Below, piece after piece: positions 1-11,057 of a DNA stretch of 64,000 bases (positions within the stretch are counted from its first letter, which is position 1; each line of letters starts with the position of its first letter). The stretch is from Bombus terrestris (taxonomy: Eukaryota; Arthropoda; Insecta; Hymenoptera; Apidae): positions 9,300,001-9,364,000 of the forward strand of contig NC_063279.1 in NCBI RefSeq assembly GCF_910591885.1. The letters are read 5' to 3'. The notes under the pieces are model-generated. The model had not been told where the DNA came from and searched no databases. It saw only the letters and a list, made by a program, of their open reading frames with translations. Position numbers and translations under genes: made by a program.

Positions 1-2354
1 ATTTTGCTAATGTATAATACAAAAGTTGTTGATTTATATAAAACAATTTTACGATTTGGTACAAAAATTTGTATTCGAATTGATTATAATTGTTTTTAAT
101 CAGGAACAAAATGTGTATGTTTCTCAGCACATTTTAAAAGTGCTGTTTCATATGGATTTAGTTGTAAAAATTTTATTTGGACATTTCAAAAGCATGCATG
201 AAGTAAGCTTGATATTTAATAATAGAATGATCTTTTGTTCAGGTCATGTTACCGTCATTAAATGCGACTTTTATTTATCCTTTGAAATTTAAAATAATGC
301 AGCATTTCAGATACTTATATGTAAATTGAATGTAATATTTCCAGATTTCTTTGTTACTTTTTAATTATTTTAGTTAATTTTATTTTATTATTGTGAATAA
401 TGCAGCATTGTAGCTATCGCATAAAAATGGATTAGTACTTTACATGATTTCCATTACACGTCAAAAATAACGACGATATTTTACATAAAATTATAGATAC
501 TAATAATCATTTAATACGTGACAATCATATCACGGGTTCAGAAGTAACATCACGGAGATTGTTAACAAAAAATGAAGTACTATCGCGATAGAGACTATGC
601 TATTTAAAAGATTTATAATGCTAGGCATAGACAAAATTTTAAACGACACCAGAGTTTTCCGCTGATTCGATGTATTTGAATGACAGTTAAAATACGAAAA
701 TTTAATATTAAATTATATCTTGTTATATATAAATACGGTCAATTTGCGTATCGTATCAACATCACATATGTTATGAAATAAAATTCATAAAGAATTATAT
801 TTTCCAACAAAATACTATTGAGATTAATATAAATAGAATACAAGTTTTTAATCGATTTCAAATTTTATTACTAGTTGAACTAATTATCGCTTTAGAGTTT
901 AACAATTCTTCTCCAATATACGCGATAGTACGCACATTAAGATAACAATAAAATTAATATACTTTGCCTATCAATACTCCATTAATTTGCTTACACCTGT
1001 AATTATAATTTCGTGAAGATTGCAAGATCTGTTAACACGTTTCAACATAAGTACGAATAAGACAATGCCAGAGTCCAACACACATTTTGTAATTTTTATA
1101 CATATGTATGTATGCGCCTACAAAAATGAGACATTGAAAGGGGTTCATGTATTAAATTTCTAAAAATTGTCTGAAGTACAACTGCAGTTAAATGCCGAAA
1201 ATATTTCACTATTTTTATATCGTCTTATATACCTTTTTATCGATATTTAAATGAAAAGGAAAGAAAGAAAGAGAAAATAAAGTAAACTATTAGATTAAAG
1301 AATGACGGAATGATAATTTATAAAGTACGATTTTATTATTAATGCGGTAGTCCATGCAGCAAATCCTGAAACAATGTTACGACAAGAGATACCACTGAAT
1401 TAATTTCTACTGTAAGTTCAACTAAATAGAATACAAAGCTTTGCATGGAATCATTGAGTACTAACAATAAGTTTTCGAGAACCATAGCAATCTTAAAACA
1501 GATTTCTTTTGAATGTACTATCTATCGTGCGAAAAATTAACGAGAAACAATATATGTATACCGAACGAGTGCTTGTAGCCAGAACAAGTATAGAAGCTGT
1601 GTTATAATGTTTAAAATGAAGAAATAAGTCTTGAAGAATGTTTTAAGATTCTCGAGATACTTCAATATAATATTCATACTTTGCAAATGATTTGACATAT
1701 TTTTATGTTTAAATATAAATAGTTCTGATCTGTTATTCACGTTATGAAAGGAACCAAGTTCTATAATCTTATATGGATCAGAAGGATTAATGAAAGAAAA
1801 TATTAGAAAGTTTTTTACGATGATAACTAATAGTTACCTAATAAGTCGCACATTTTATATTAGGAACTGTTGACAACGACCAAGCTCGGTCACTTCATAT
1901 AACGTTCATCCGCTCATTCGCATAGTTCGTTCGTACATTCAGCACATAAACAATGAAGATGCGTACTATATTTGTCTCGATAGATTTTTCGCAACAATTG
2001 TTAAGACAAAATTTCATTTCTTCAAAACGATTTGATTTTGTACTTTTTTTTTATAAAGATAGGTTTTGGTAGATCTCGCATCTGATGCTCTTAAATTATG
2101 TAAAAAAATACAGTGAATATTTCGTTAAGAATAAATATCTTTAATGAGCGAGCAATTAAAGAGTAAGGTACGTTTTTAACGTGTGTAACGTCGACGGTAC
2201 ATTATACCGTAAAAATTCATACAATTCTTAACGAGATCGAAATATCGCTAGAAGCCTGATCTGGAAAAGATCATATGCTCGATATAAGTGTAACGTGCAA
2301 ACAATTAAATTTATAAACAATCGACTCTTCCCATCATTAGGGATTCAAAAACTG
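1..2354. other. AT-rich flank 3' of Ac13E, no gene seen
   Basis: No open frame here resembles a known protein; the longest (26-292, plus) has no recognisable domain and its composition looks like random AT-rich sequence. Because Ac13E ends at 2355 on the minus strand, part of this stretch is probably its 3' UTR. A TTTATT (AATAAA on the minus strand) at 1332-1337 is one possible poly(A) signal, but the UTR end cannot be fixed from sequence alone. A short purine-rich run lies near 1255-1280. Confidence 0.5.
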
Positions 2355-4035
2355 TTAAGTGTTTGTCGTTGTATTAATATCGTCTTTTTCCCCTATTAAT
2401 AAAAACACGTCCATATTATCTTTTCCTTTAACATAAACTTGGCCACGTGGTTCGAACTCGTATCGTTCCGAGAGTATATCTAAAGAGTTCTTGGCCACTT
2501 GTATTCTTCCAGCGACTCCAGTCGAATCCATTCTAGATGCTATATTTACAGCGTCACCCCAGATATCATAGTATAACTTTGTTGCCCCGATCACTCCAGC
2601 AGTTACATCGCCATAATTAAAGCCAATTCTCAATATTAATTTGAAACCTAGCAATTCTCGATTAAAATCGTTTATTACTTTATGCATTGCCATGGCAAAA
2701 TCTATTAATTGGAACAGATGCATATATTCATGTTCACTTTGTTGCCTAACTTGTGGGTTTAAACCGCTTGCTGCCATAAATGTGCTACCGATAGTTTTAA
2801 TCTTCTCTACGTTCGAGAATTCTGGCTTTTCTAACAACTCGTCAAAGTCACCAATAAGTTCGTTAAGCACACGCAAATATTCTTTTCCACCCAAATAAGA
2901 TTCATCATAGAGTTCATTAAAGTTCACTATGCTTGCAAAAATAATTCCTACAGCTTTATGATTTTGTGAATATTTAGCAGTGGTTTTTAATTGATCAGCA
3001 ACATATTTTGGTATAATGTTGTGTAAAAGCCAATCGGCTTGATTTTTCATAGATTGTACACGGCTTTTGTCTCGTGCGGCTACCGCGTTTCCGTGAAAGC
3101 TTAACCGATAACTAATTTCAAATTCACGATTTAAAAACCAAACTAACAAAAGTAAAAGTATCAGATCTAAAAAAATCTCGGAATTGTATAATCTTTTATG
3201 ATATCTGGTCTCTGCCTCTTTTAATCTCATAAGTGTGAGGTTCGTTGTGGAATTTAACAACAAATCAGGAGTATTATCGAATCCTTTTTTAGCCATAATT
3301 TCGTTAAATTGATTGCTGATTAAGCCAATGGCACGTTTATTTATCATGGCTTGTGAGTAATTGAGCGAGTTATTAATTAATTGATTACCGAGATTTTCTT
3401 GATCATATAATAGATGATACATTACAAGATAAAGAAACAATACACCCATGAATGTTACCAAGAAATTTTTCATCCAACAATTGAGTTGCGTGAAATTACA
3501 AAAATGAACTATACCAACAACGATTAAGTAACCATAATAATATTCGAAATTGTTCAAATTATGAAAGTTACTGCACGTATAATTGAGAAGAATTGACGTA
3601 ATCGGTAAGCCGACAAGAATTGCACCGCATATATGCCACGGGTACCATTGTGAAAAGAATTTGAAAATTCGTTGCGTCAACGTTGCATGGACCACATCCG
3701 GATATAAAAGTTGACGAACACAAAGCAATACCGCTATAATTTGAATGGTAGCAGCAGATACAAAAAAAATCATATAATATAACGTTGGATCGCAAATTAA
3801 AAAGAGCGATACTGTAACGGCAGTATAAACCAACGCCGATATCAGAATATCAAAGTATGTATTGAATCTCGAGGTAGCCAGAGTAGGTGGATTTCCACTG
3901 ATACATTCGCTAACCTTATGAGCATTTTCTCTATACTCCTTTTCCATTTCTTTGTTCTTGAAAAAGAGTGTCATACTCGAAAGTGGAGGTTTCACGAAGT
4001 ATGATCGTTGAGAACTTACATTATCTTGAACGCAC
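2355..4035 (-). CDS. Ac13E: Ac13E coding exon 7 (M2, C2, stop)
   Basis: Acceptor cacgaag, which places the exon start at CVQDN and upstream of the first in-frame ATG. SYFVKPPLSSMTLFF matches the FFKPP segment of AC9. It contains the M2 helices, the LLLLVWFLNREFE helix leading to the C2 coiled region, and the full C2 domain; it ends with a short NTTTNT tail, so it lacks the long C-terminal tail of mammalian AC9. Confidence 0.92.
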
Positions 4036-7000
4036 CTTCGTGAAAAATAAAATCATACGAACTATAATATAATTTTTAAACCTATAAAGTGAAGTTGATT
4101 TACCTACCTGATTAATTGTAGGTCAGATTGTTTTCTTAATTTGTGAAAACATGCACCAAAGGTATCCGTGACTGCTGGAGGAAATGGATAGGGTGGTACT
4201 GAAGACGACGGCTCATGAACAGAGTTTAATGTCGAACTAGAAGTATAATAGCCACTCACTCTGTGTGCTAATAAATCTCCTTGAGCCATGCCGTTCATCA
4301 AAAATAACTAAAATATGAAAATTAACTGCAGGAGGAAAGGGAACATGCTGACTATTATTGAAACTTTATTGTATTGAAGTATCTCTAATATAATTTCTAT
4401 CATTAATTATAAGTTATACCTGCTGCTGTATACTACTACGTCTGCTATTACTTCTAATTCCGGAATCTTTCCTACTGCACATAGAAGAGGCACGACTGAG
4501 TGGCTCTTGACCAGACAATAAAGGACTAGAAGGTACAGGATTTGGATCCATTTCAATCTCATTTTGAGACGTATTCTGTAAAGAAATACAACTTATATAC
4601 GAATGAGATAATGCAGCTGAAAATTAAAGCAAAATCTTTTATCGACACGATTTTGACCTGCCTAAATCCATTGCGATCTTCGTATGATTGAGATTCAATT
4701 TTTGATTTATCGACAATAACTGCTTTGGGTTCTTCCATTTCTAAAGGTGTCATTTCCTCGGTAGTTCGTTGTCGTTGTAAATATTTCCACGGCTTGTTTC
4801 GCGCTTTTTTCTTTCCATAACTGGCAACAGATATCGGACTTTTATTTGCGTTCCCCTTTTCATCTGCGGTATCAGTATCTCCGTTTTCGGAATCCAGAAT
4901 ACTTGGCAAAGAATTTGCTTTCATTCTATAATTACTTGTATTAGTAACCATATGGAGGTAATGATATTTAGATTTAGATTGGCTATTACAAGAGGCCAGA
5001 CGATGACGCGATTGCATCAAAGGCGATATACTTATCGGAGATGTAATATTCATTATGAACTGATTGGTGAAATCTGATTTTCGGCTTTTGATAAAATAAG
5101 TTTTAATACCTGCAATATGATACATATTTCTAGAAAGTTTTATATGATTAAGTACATTCAGACAACCTTTCTATTCATAGGAGTTTTCTACTCCTATATA
5201 ATAATAATGTCAATACCATTTATTAAATCCCCTTCCTCTGTAATATATCGATCATCGAGGAAATTTAATGTTTTTTCACTTAGGTGAACTCTTCCTGGTT
5301 TTCCCGTGCTTTCTAGTTTGTTTGCTAGAGTTACATCATTAGACCAGACATCGAATTTAAATCTTTTAGTACCTACTATTCCACAGAGTACAGTTCCAGT
5401 ATGCACTCCGACTCTCATATTAACGCCTTCTCTTCTCTCAATATCAAACTGTTTTATAGCTTCTATCATGGCTGTAAAAACACACATTAATTATTTTTCA
5501 TATAAATGTTTCATTTCTATAATTCCGTAAAAAAGAAAGAAAATATACCTAATCCCATTTCAATGCAACATTTTGCATGATCAGGCCTTGGTTCTGGGCA
5601 TCCACTTACACAGTAATAACAGTCTCCCAATGTAGAAATTTTCTCACATCCATGATGTTCACATAAATCATCGAATCTTTCAAAAAGATCATTTAAAATG
5701 CCTACCAACTCTTCTGCAGTCTTATTGGAACTCATTCGCGTAAACCCAACAATATCAGCGAATAGGATACTAACATTTTCCATTGAATGCATATTAAATG
5801 GTCGAAACAATGAGCGAATATCTGTATTATTGGACGGTATCGAACCTTTTTTTAAAGAATCCTCCCGTTCTCTCTCACGTTCACTTTCTGCCATTAACCA
5901 ATCTGCGACTTTAGGCGGCATTACCGAGTGAATCATCTTCTCTTTAAGTTGTTTCTCCATTTCGAGCTGACGCCGGACCAACAGTGATTGCCCGACCTTC
6001 ATAAAAGTACCACGCATCCTTACAAAAGTCATTATTAAAATATGTATACCTATCAGATGAATGCAGATCTGCATTAAGATTCTTATTCCAAGACTCGTAG
6101 AAAAATAATCGTCCGAAAATGATCGATTAGATATGTTGCTACTTAACAAATAGTTTGACATTTCACCATTTTTATGAGTTAGTACACTTTCTTCAAATAT
6201 CGAAGTTGCGTTGTTTATACCTTTCGAGACTAAATCATTAGACGAAGCGTTTATGGTGGAATTAATACTAGCTATCGTTGATATTATAGTGGAATTTAAG
6301 TTCTTGAAAACATTGGTATCATTCAAAACTCCAGATATCCTTCCAACTATATTTTCTTGATTTGACTTTATTCCAAGAGCAGATAACAGTTTTGAATCCT
6401 GTGAATACGATACTAATTTCATACTTGCAGTTGTAGATTCGTTGTCACCGTGCATCACATTAGAAAATTGATTGATATTAAAGTTTTTCAGAGTGGCATC
6501 ATTTTCTATCGAGGTATTTAATAAAATATATTTGCTAAAAAATTCTTCTCTTGCACTTTTTGTACCATATAGGTAAGCAGTCAAAAATTCAAATAGAAAA
6601 GAATAAACCATCGATATTCCCACACAAGCATATAGTGGCATTGGCAAGACAGTGTAAATCAATAACAAAATCTCAGAACAGAGTGCAAAATGTCCGACTA
6701 GAGTTAAGCCATCTATATAGGGTGGTACTATTGTGAGAAAAAGTAAAGACAGGATGCAAAGCATGGATGCAACTCCTAATGAAATTGGTAACACATAACT
6801 TTTATAATAATCACTATGTGTTAGATACAAGACTGCTGATACCATTGCTCCAATAGCAGTGAATACTGCTGCTATAGCTGGCCATGTTGTAGTATTGTAT
6901 TCTGCTCCAATTACAACAAAATATGCCAGCCATGTCAAAGAAACCAGTAAAATATATGTTAGAGCATACCTAAAAAATAATATATATTAATATTTGCTTC

Positions 7001-7327
7001 TATGAATTTAACAAGTATACAACAGTGTATTATATACCGGAATCTTAATCTAATTTGTGGAAAGGCACTCCTTTTAAATTGTTCTTCAAGTATTTCTGAA
7101 TCAAATCTAGGATTCCACCAAGATCTTGGGGCTGCACGTTCAAATGGTACTGGAAGGCTAATTCCACAACATCCAAGTCCTTGTCCACTGTGTGCCAAAT
7201 ATGTTTGTATATATGGTGCTAAAGATATATGAATTTCATCTGTAGCATCTTCGCTATCATCCTTAGCTCTTGTAAAACTAACAGATGAGCTTCGTTTTCG
7301 ATTTAAAGGAGGAGTCATACTTGACAT
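2355..7327 (-). CDS. Ac13E: Adenylate cyclase type 9 (Ac13E-like), 7 coding exons
   Basis: Membrane adenylate cyclase converting ATP to cAMP. Coding exons in transcript order: 7327-7038, 6969-5549, 5471-5217, 5109-4658, 4575-4420, 4307-4108, 4035-2355. All joins are GT-AG, phases agree, and the total is 4455 nt or 1484 residues. Order: cytosolic N-terminus with the family motif around WWNPRFDSE, six-helix M1, C1a catalytic domain (metal Asp in FADIVGF about 502 and in LGDCYYC about 546), C1b linker, six-helix M2, and C2 (VGIIFASIVNF about 1287; EKIKTIG about 1335; YDIWGD and NIASR about 1414-1426; VKGK about 1461). Resemblance to ADCY9 extends along the whole chain, including the linker leading into the second half. 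The start is the ATG just inside an exon with acceptor ggttttag. AC9 enzymes are known for low forskolin response; I did not derive that here. An extra loop of about 135 residues is described separately. Confidence 0.93.
4108..4307 (-). CDS. Ac13E: Ac13E coding exon 6 (linker)
   Basis: Acceptor catattttag, donor AG|gtaggt. Ends in GACFHKLRKQSDLQLIR, leading directly into CVQDN of the last exon; together these resemble the conserved stretch that precedes the second membrane domain in AC9. Confidence 0.85.
4420..4575 (-). CDS. Ac13E: Ac13E coding exon 5 (Ser/Pro-rich linker)
   Basis: A 156-nt exon, phase 0-0, with acceptor tttctttacag and donor CAG|gtataa. It encodes a low-complexity Ser/Pro-rich stretch with SRRSSIQQQ at its end and lacks a long start-to-stop frame of its own. 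Because it is a multiple of three and phase 0-0 it could be skipped without shifting the frame. Confidence 0.8.
4658..5109 (-). CDS. Ac13E: Ac13E coding exon 4 (C1b linker)
   Basis: Opens with GIKTYFI, equivalent to the GLKTYLI that closes C1a in AC9, then a basic and acidic, Ser-rich linker ending in SYEDRNGFRQ. Acceptor tattgcag, donor CAG|gtcaaa, phase 1 in and 0 out. No enzymatic motif is visible in the linker itself. Confidence 0.85.
5217..5471 (-). CDS. Ac13E: Ac13E coding exon 3 (end of C1a)
   Basis: Acceptor ttttacag and donor gtattg, phase 1 at both ends. It encodes the second half of C1a with VHTGTVLCGIVGTKRFKFDV and WSNDVTLANKLESTG, the counterpart of the AC9 WSNDVNLAN segment. 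Confidence 0.9.
5549..6969 (-). CDS. Ac13E: Ac13E coding exon 2 (M1 and most of C1a)
   Basis: Largest exon apart from the last. It holds the six-helix M1 bundle, a long Asn/Ser-rich loop between the fifth and sixth helices (about residues 229-389), the coiled signalling helix around VGQSLLVRRQLEMEK, and the C1a core with both metal-binding aspartates. It ends in EMGLG at donor G|gtatat. Confidence 0.9.
7038..7327 (-). CDS. Ac13E: Ac13E coding exon 1 (start codon)
   Basis: Encodes residues 1-96 plus two bases of codon 97. It carries a Ser/Arg-rich cytosolic N-terminus and a Trp-Trp motif (SWWNPRFDSEILEE) conserved in ADCY9 ahead of TM1. Acceptor tttag precedes the exon by 10 nt before ATG; donor is CG|gtatat. 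The joined codon CGG followed by TATGCT gives RFRYA, matching the RFRYA of mammalian AC9. Confidence 0.9.
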
Positions 7328-7841
7328 TTAAATTGCACTAAAACCATACATATTATAAATTTATATATATTATAAATTATTATATATATTATATATTATA
7401 AATTTATATATTAAAAATAAAACTAATTTCATTACAATATATGTATTAAAAAAAAGGGAAACAAACACAATTACAACATTACAATTGTAACAATACAATT
7501 TAATAAATACATTATGATTTAATTTCATAGAAAATTATTGTTACAAAATAAAACATTATCTAAGAACATATTCTACTAATGTATTATTTTCTGTATTCTA
7601 CCACAAAACAATGATTTCAAGTAACAATCAAATTTTTAAATTTTTGCGTTCTTCGCGATACAAATAAGCTTATAAAAATTATATTCCATATAGGATTTAT
7701 ACAATTATTAAGAAAAGGTGGTTATAGATCATTTCTTTCAAATGACAGCATGCTCTTTAACTTTATAACACTATGACATGATTCTTTAATAAAAATAAAG
7801 TACATGTATAAGTATGATAACTTTAATACCAAGAAACTTAC

Positions 7842-8130
7842 AGCCAGTCAATTCACCTTGATCACTGGCGAAATCGCCACAAAACTAAGAAAATCATCCT
7901 CCCCGCTGACATCGGAGGTTCTTCCTGAAATCAGCTCGCTTCAAAAAATGCCATTTTCATTCTTTTTGTTTGGTATTCTCAGCGTTACCGAGAAAAATTA
8001 ATATTATACGTATCAGTAACAGTTCAATCGAATTTTTCTTGTAATCAATTTATTATTGTGTATAATTAAAAATTACTGTTTGAACGTTTCGAATTTTCTT
8101 TTCCGTAATGCACCATGGCCATCTTGAATC
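7842..8130 (-). other. Ac13E: Probable Ac13E 5' untranslated exon
   Basis: A consensus minus-strand donor (ggct|gtaagt) falls at 7842/7841, and the coding exon starts after an acceptor at 7338, so an untranslated leader exon upstream is expected. Its 5' end is not determined; 8130 is a guess based on the compact, less AT-rich patch at 7840-8260. Confidence 0.4.
8117..8126 (+). promoter_or_regulatory. YY1/Pho-like site in divergent promoter
   Basis: The sequence GGCCATCTTG (minus strand CAAGATGGCC) fits the known YY1/Pleiohomeotic consensus CAAGATGGC, often found close to transcription starts of housekeeping genes. It sits in the GC-richer patch between Ac13E and TAF12. A single 10-base match is weak evidence. 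Confidence 0.3.
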
Positions 8131-8333
8131 TATCGATGACAGCGCCCACGATTAGAAAGCTCATGCGTTAAAAATTAACTCGTGCTTTACGGATAATAAG
8201 CTAAACTAGGCTGAACTGAACGATATGAGAGATTCGATATTCGATATGGGGAAATATTTACCGCGAAGTTCAAGACATTGTTATGTAAGACATTGTAATG
8301 TATGTGCAACCTTAAATGATATAAAATTTATAT

Positions 8334-8372
8334 AATAAATAAATAAATAAATATATATATATATATATAAAT
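8334..8372. repeat. (AAAT)n / (AT)n microsatellite
   Basis: AAAT repeats run directly into about nine AT dinucleotides; simple sequence in the Ac13E-TAF12 spacer. Confidence 0.8.
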
Positions 8373-8995
8373 ATACAATAAACAATAACTACACAAAGTA
8401 TTTGTACATATATTTTTGTCAAGTTTATCATTTATATCAAGTTTTTGTAGACATGTAAAAGTACTACTAAATAATACGAAATTTAATATACTTGGATTTA
8501 TAATTAATTGGTATTTTTATAGATACCATATATATAGTATTATATATATAGTATACATATGTATAATCTTCATAAAATACAAGAAAAGTGTAAATATAGA
8601 GAAGTTCATTTTGTGTTTTTGTCATATTCAAAAAATATTCAAATACTTTGTTTCTTTTAGGTGTAGGTGCTTGTGGTGGATTTGAGATTTTAGAAGTTCC
8701 TGTAATCCAAACTATAAAAGACTCTGAAATAAATAACATTGTTTAGGGCTGATGTAGTGTGACTAAATAGGAAGTCATGTTAAGAAAAATGTTTAAAAAT
8801 CTGGTTTAGATAGAAATTTGACAAATATTCAAATACTTTCGTGGTGAATATTAGTAAGAAAGTTATAGCTAGTTTTAGCCATCTAACGGCAGTAGACTGA
8901 ACTAGTTATAATAAGTTTTCTCGATTTGCAATATACATCTGAAAGACGTGACGAAGTAAACAGTTTTTGTACAAATTGCGAACAAAAACTCTGAT

Positions 8996-9711
8996 ATGAC
9001 ACCAGTACTTGGTAGTCTACAATCTATTGGACCTAATACTCAGGCATCGACTACTGTGCCTGATGTACAAAGTGGCAATACAGTAGTACAAATATTACAG
9101 CCTCAGACACAATCTCAACAGACGCAATTTGTATCACAACCTCCAAAACAGCAGGTGGTACAGCAACCCTCTACTCAACAACAAACACAACAATCACAAC
9201 AGCAACAAAGTTCCTTCAATGATTTTCCACAGGTATGTTTATCATTGAACAAAAATGATAAAATTGTTTTTATTTAATTTTTTATATTGTGTTGATCCCA
9301 GTTTCTGACTAAAACAAGATTACAAGATCTAGTGAAAGAGGTAGATCCCACCGAACAGTTAGATGATGATGTAGAAGAAATGTTATTACAATTGGCAGAT
9401 GATTTTGTTGAAACAACTGTAAATGCAGCATGCTTATTGGCTAAACATCGTCATGCGAATACTGTAGAAGTAAAGGATGTACAATTACATTTAGGTAAGT
9501 TATAAGAAATAATAAAATAAGTAACTATTCAATGCAATATGTCATTAAATGTGTTTATGCGAGCTATTGTTTAATTTTTTTAGAAAGAAATTGGAATATG
9601 TGGATTCCTGGTTTTGGCACAGATGAAGTACGACCATATAAACGTGCAACAGTTACAGAAGCACATAAACAAAGATTGGCACTTATACGAAAATCAATTA
9701 AAAAATATTAG
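8996..9711 (+). CDS. Taf12: TFIID subunit 12 (TAF12), 3 exons
   Basis: Histone-fold subunit of TFIID and SAGA that pairs with TAF4 (or ADA1) in an H2B-H2A-like dimer in the nucleus. Exons 8996-9232, 9302-9494, 9584-9711; 558 nt, 185 residues, all GT-AG. The first 79 residues are a Gln-rich, low-complexity arm. Residues about 80-145 are the histone fold, beginning FLTKTRLQDLVKEVDP and including LLQLADDFVETTVNAACLLA and VEVKDVQLHLE. The C-terminus carries the near-invariant WNMWIPGFG and TEAHKQRLALIRK. The start is the first ATG in frame, and the length is close to known TAF12 (about 160-200). Minor doubt only over whether an upstream untranslated exon exists. Confidence 0.95.
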
Positions 9712-9990
9712 TCCTTCTGTACATTTCATTCTGTATTGTTATTTTATCTTTAACTGATGATTCTTCTATATTTCTTACATGACAATATACTTTAAGGTAA
9801 TATACATAACTAATATTTATAAAAAGAGAAGAAATTATTATTATACAATAAGTTATATATAGTTTTGCAATGTATATAATTTTAATGTTGAGAATGTCTT
9901 CAATTGTGCATTAAAATGTTATTTTTATGAAAAGAGTTAATAGAACGTTCTCATTATAATTTTCTATGTTCTTGATCAAATGTTAAATTA

Positions 9991-9996
9991 AATAAA
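9991..9996 (+). terminator. Poly(A) signal of TAF12
   Basis: AATAAA 280 bases after the TAF12 stop codon, followed by a T-rich stretch; the first canonical hexamer in a suitable place. Confidence 0.55.
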
Positions 9997-11057
9997 ATCT
10001 TTTATTTGTAAAATTTATTTGGCATCTTAAATTTATATGAAAGAAAATTTGTATATAGAAAGTAAGGATTCATTTATTTCATCTCCTTTCATTTCTGTAA
10101 TAAAAATATTATAGCAACAAATAATACAAAAATTTAATTAATGGTAATTATTTGTATATATCTATATAAAACTAATGTATAAGATTTACAATTTTTAGTT
10201 TTAATTCCTTTTTTCAGTATATTTTTCAGAAAATTATATTTTTGATTTCTTACCTTTTGTGTAAAAAGAAAATGCAAATTAAGAAAATCATTCTGATATT
10301 TATTCAAATTACGTTTAATGCCAGATAGTACTAGATTTAAATCACTAGTTTATCTAGTTACTTTTTGATTTAGTAATGACTGAAACAGAAGAAACCGGAA
10401 CTGCTTGCTCATTCAGCTGAATTCATCAAAGCAAGCGACGTACATATCATAGTCTAATATATAAATCGTGATAACCTTTTTCTTTCAGGGACATATTGTG
10501 AGATATTACCATCTTGCTTATTGGAACAATTTTCGGACGGTACTGTTCATTCTTTTTTACCTACTTCTTAAAATATATTTTATAATTTACTAGGTAATAT
10601 TTTTATAGGTACTAGGTAATATTGTTAGTATCCGAAAAATAAACAGCCTCTTTTTTGCAAAATACTTGTTTTATCATGAATCCAATGATCTGAACGCATA
10701 TATGTTTTCATTTTCTCTCTGCTAGTTAAATATAAAAATTATACTAGCCAAATTTTGTACATTCGTATATTGTATTTTATCAGTTCAAATAGGGTATTCT
10801 TTTGATAACTAATCAAAGCTTTTAAGAAAGCAATATTTGATTACAGTAGTTCTTCATACAATTCTGTATTTAGTATCTCTACTATTTATTCTCATAAATA
10901 TATCGAAACAGAAATGTCAACTGTGTTGCAGATTGCGCAGAACATTATAGGAGATAATTTATTTCATTGAAATCGAATAAAATTAACACATTCTGAGTGT
11001 ATAGAGCATATATAATAACAGTGTTTAATATTTCTAAAGAAGATCTAGTGAAAAAGA
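9997..11057. other. TAF12-ZNF598 spacer
   Basis: AT-rich sequence with no recognisable coding frame. It must contain the ZNF598 promoter and leader. A less AT-rich patch at about 10380-10560, with a polypyrimidine run ending in cag near 10488, could be part of a leader exon boundary, but nothing fixes this. Confidence 0.4.

Larger units (their letters stand above)
7328..8995. other. Divergent intergenic region Ac13E / TAF12
   Basis: Holds the first intron and likely leader exon of Ac13E, then a promoter-like patch near 8100-8260 and about 700 bases of AT-rich sequence before the TAF12 start. An (AAAT)n/(AT)n microsatellite lies at 8334-8372. The small open frames here have no recognisable protein. 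Confidence 0.5.

Noticed and set aside
7804..8001. Small plus-strand frame between Ac13E and TAF12
   Set aside because: Better explained as antisense to the Ac13E leader exon; no protein similarity recognised.
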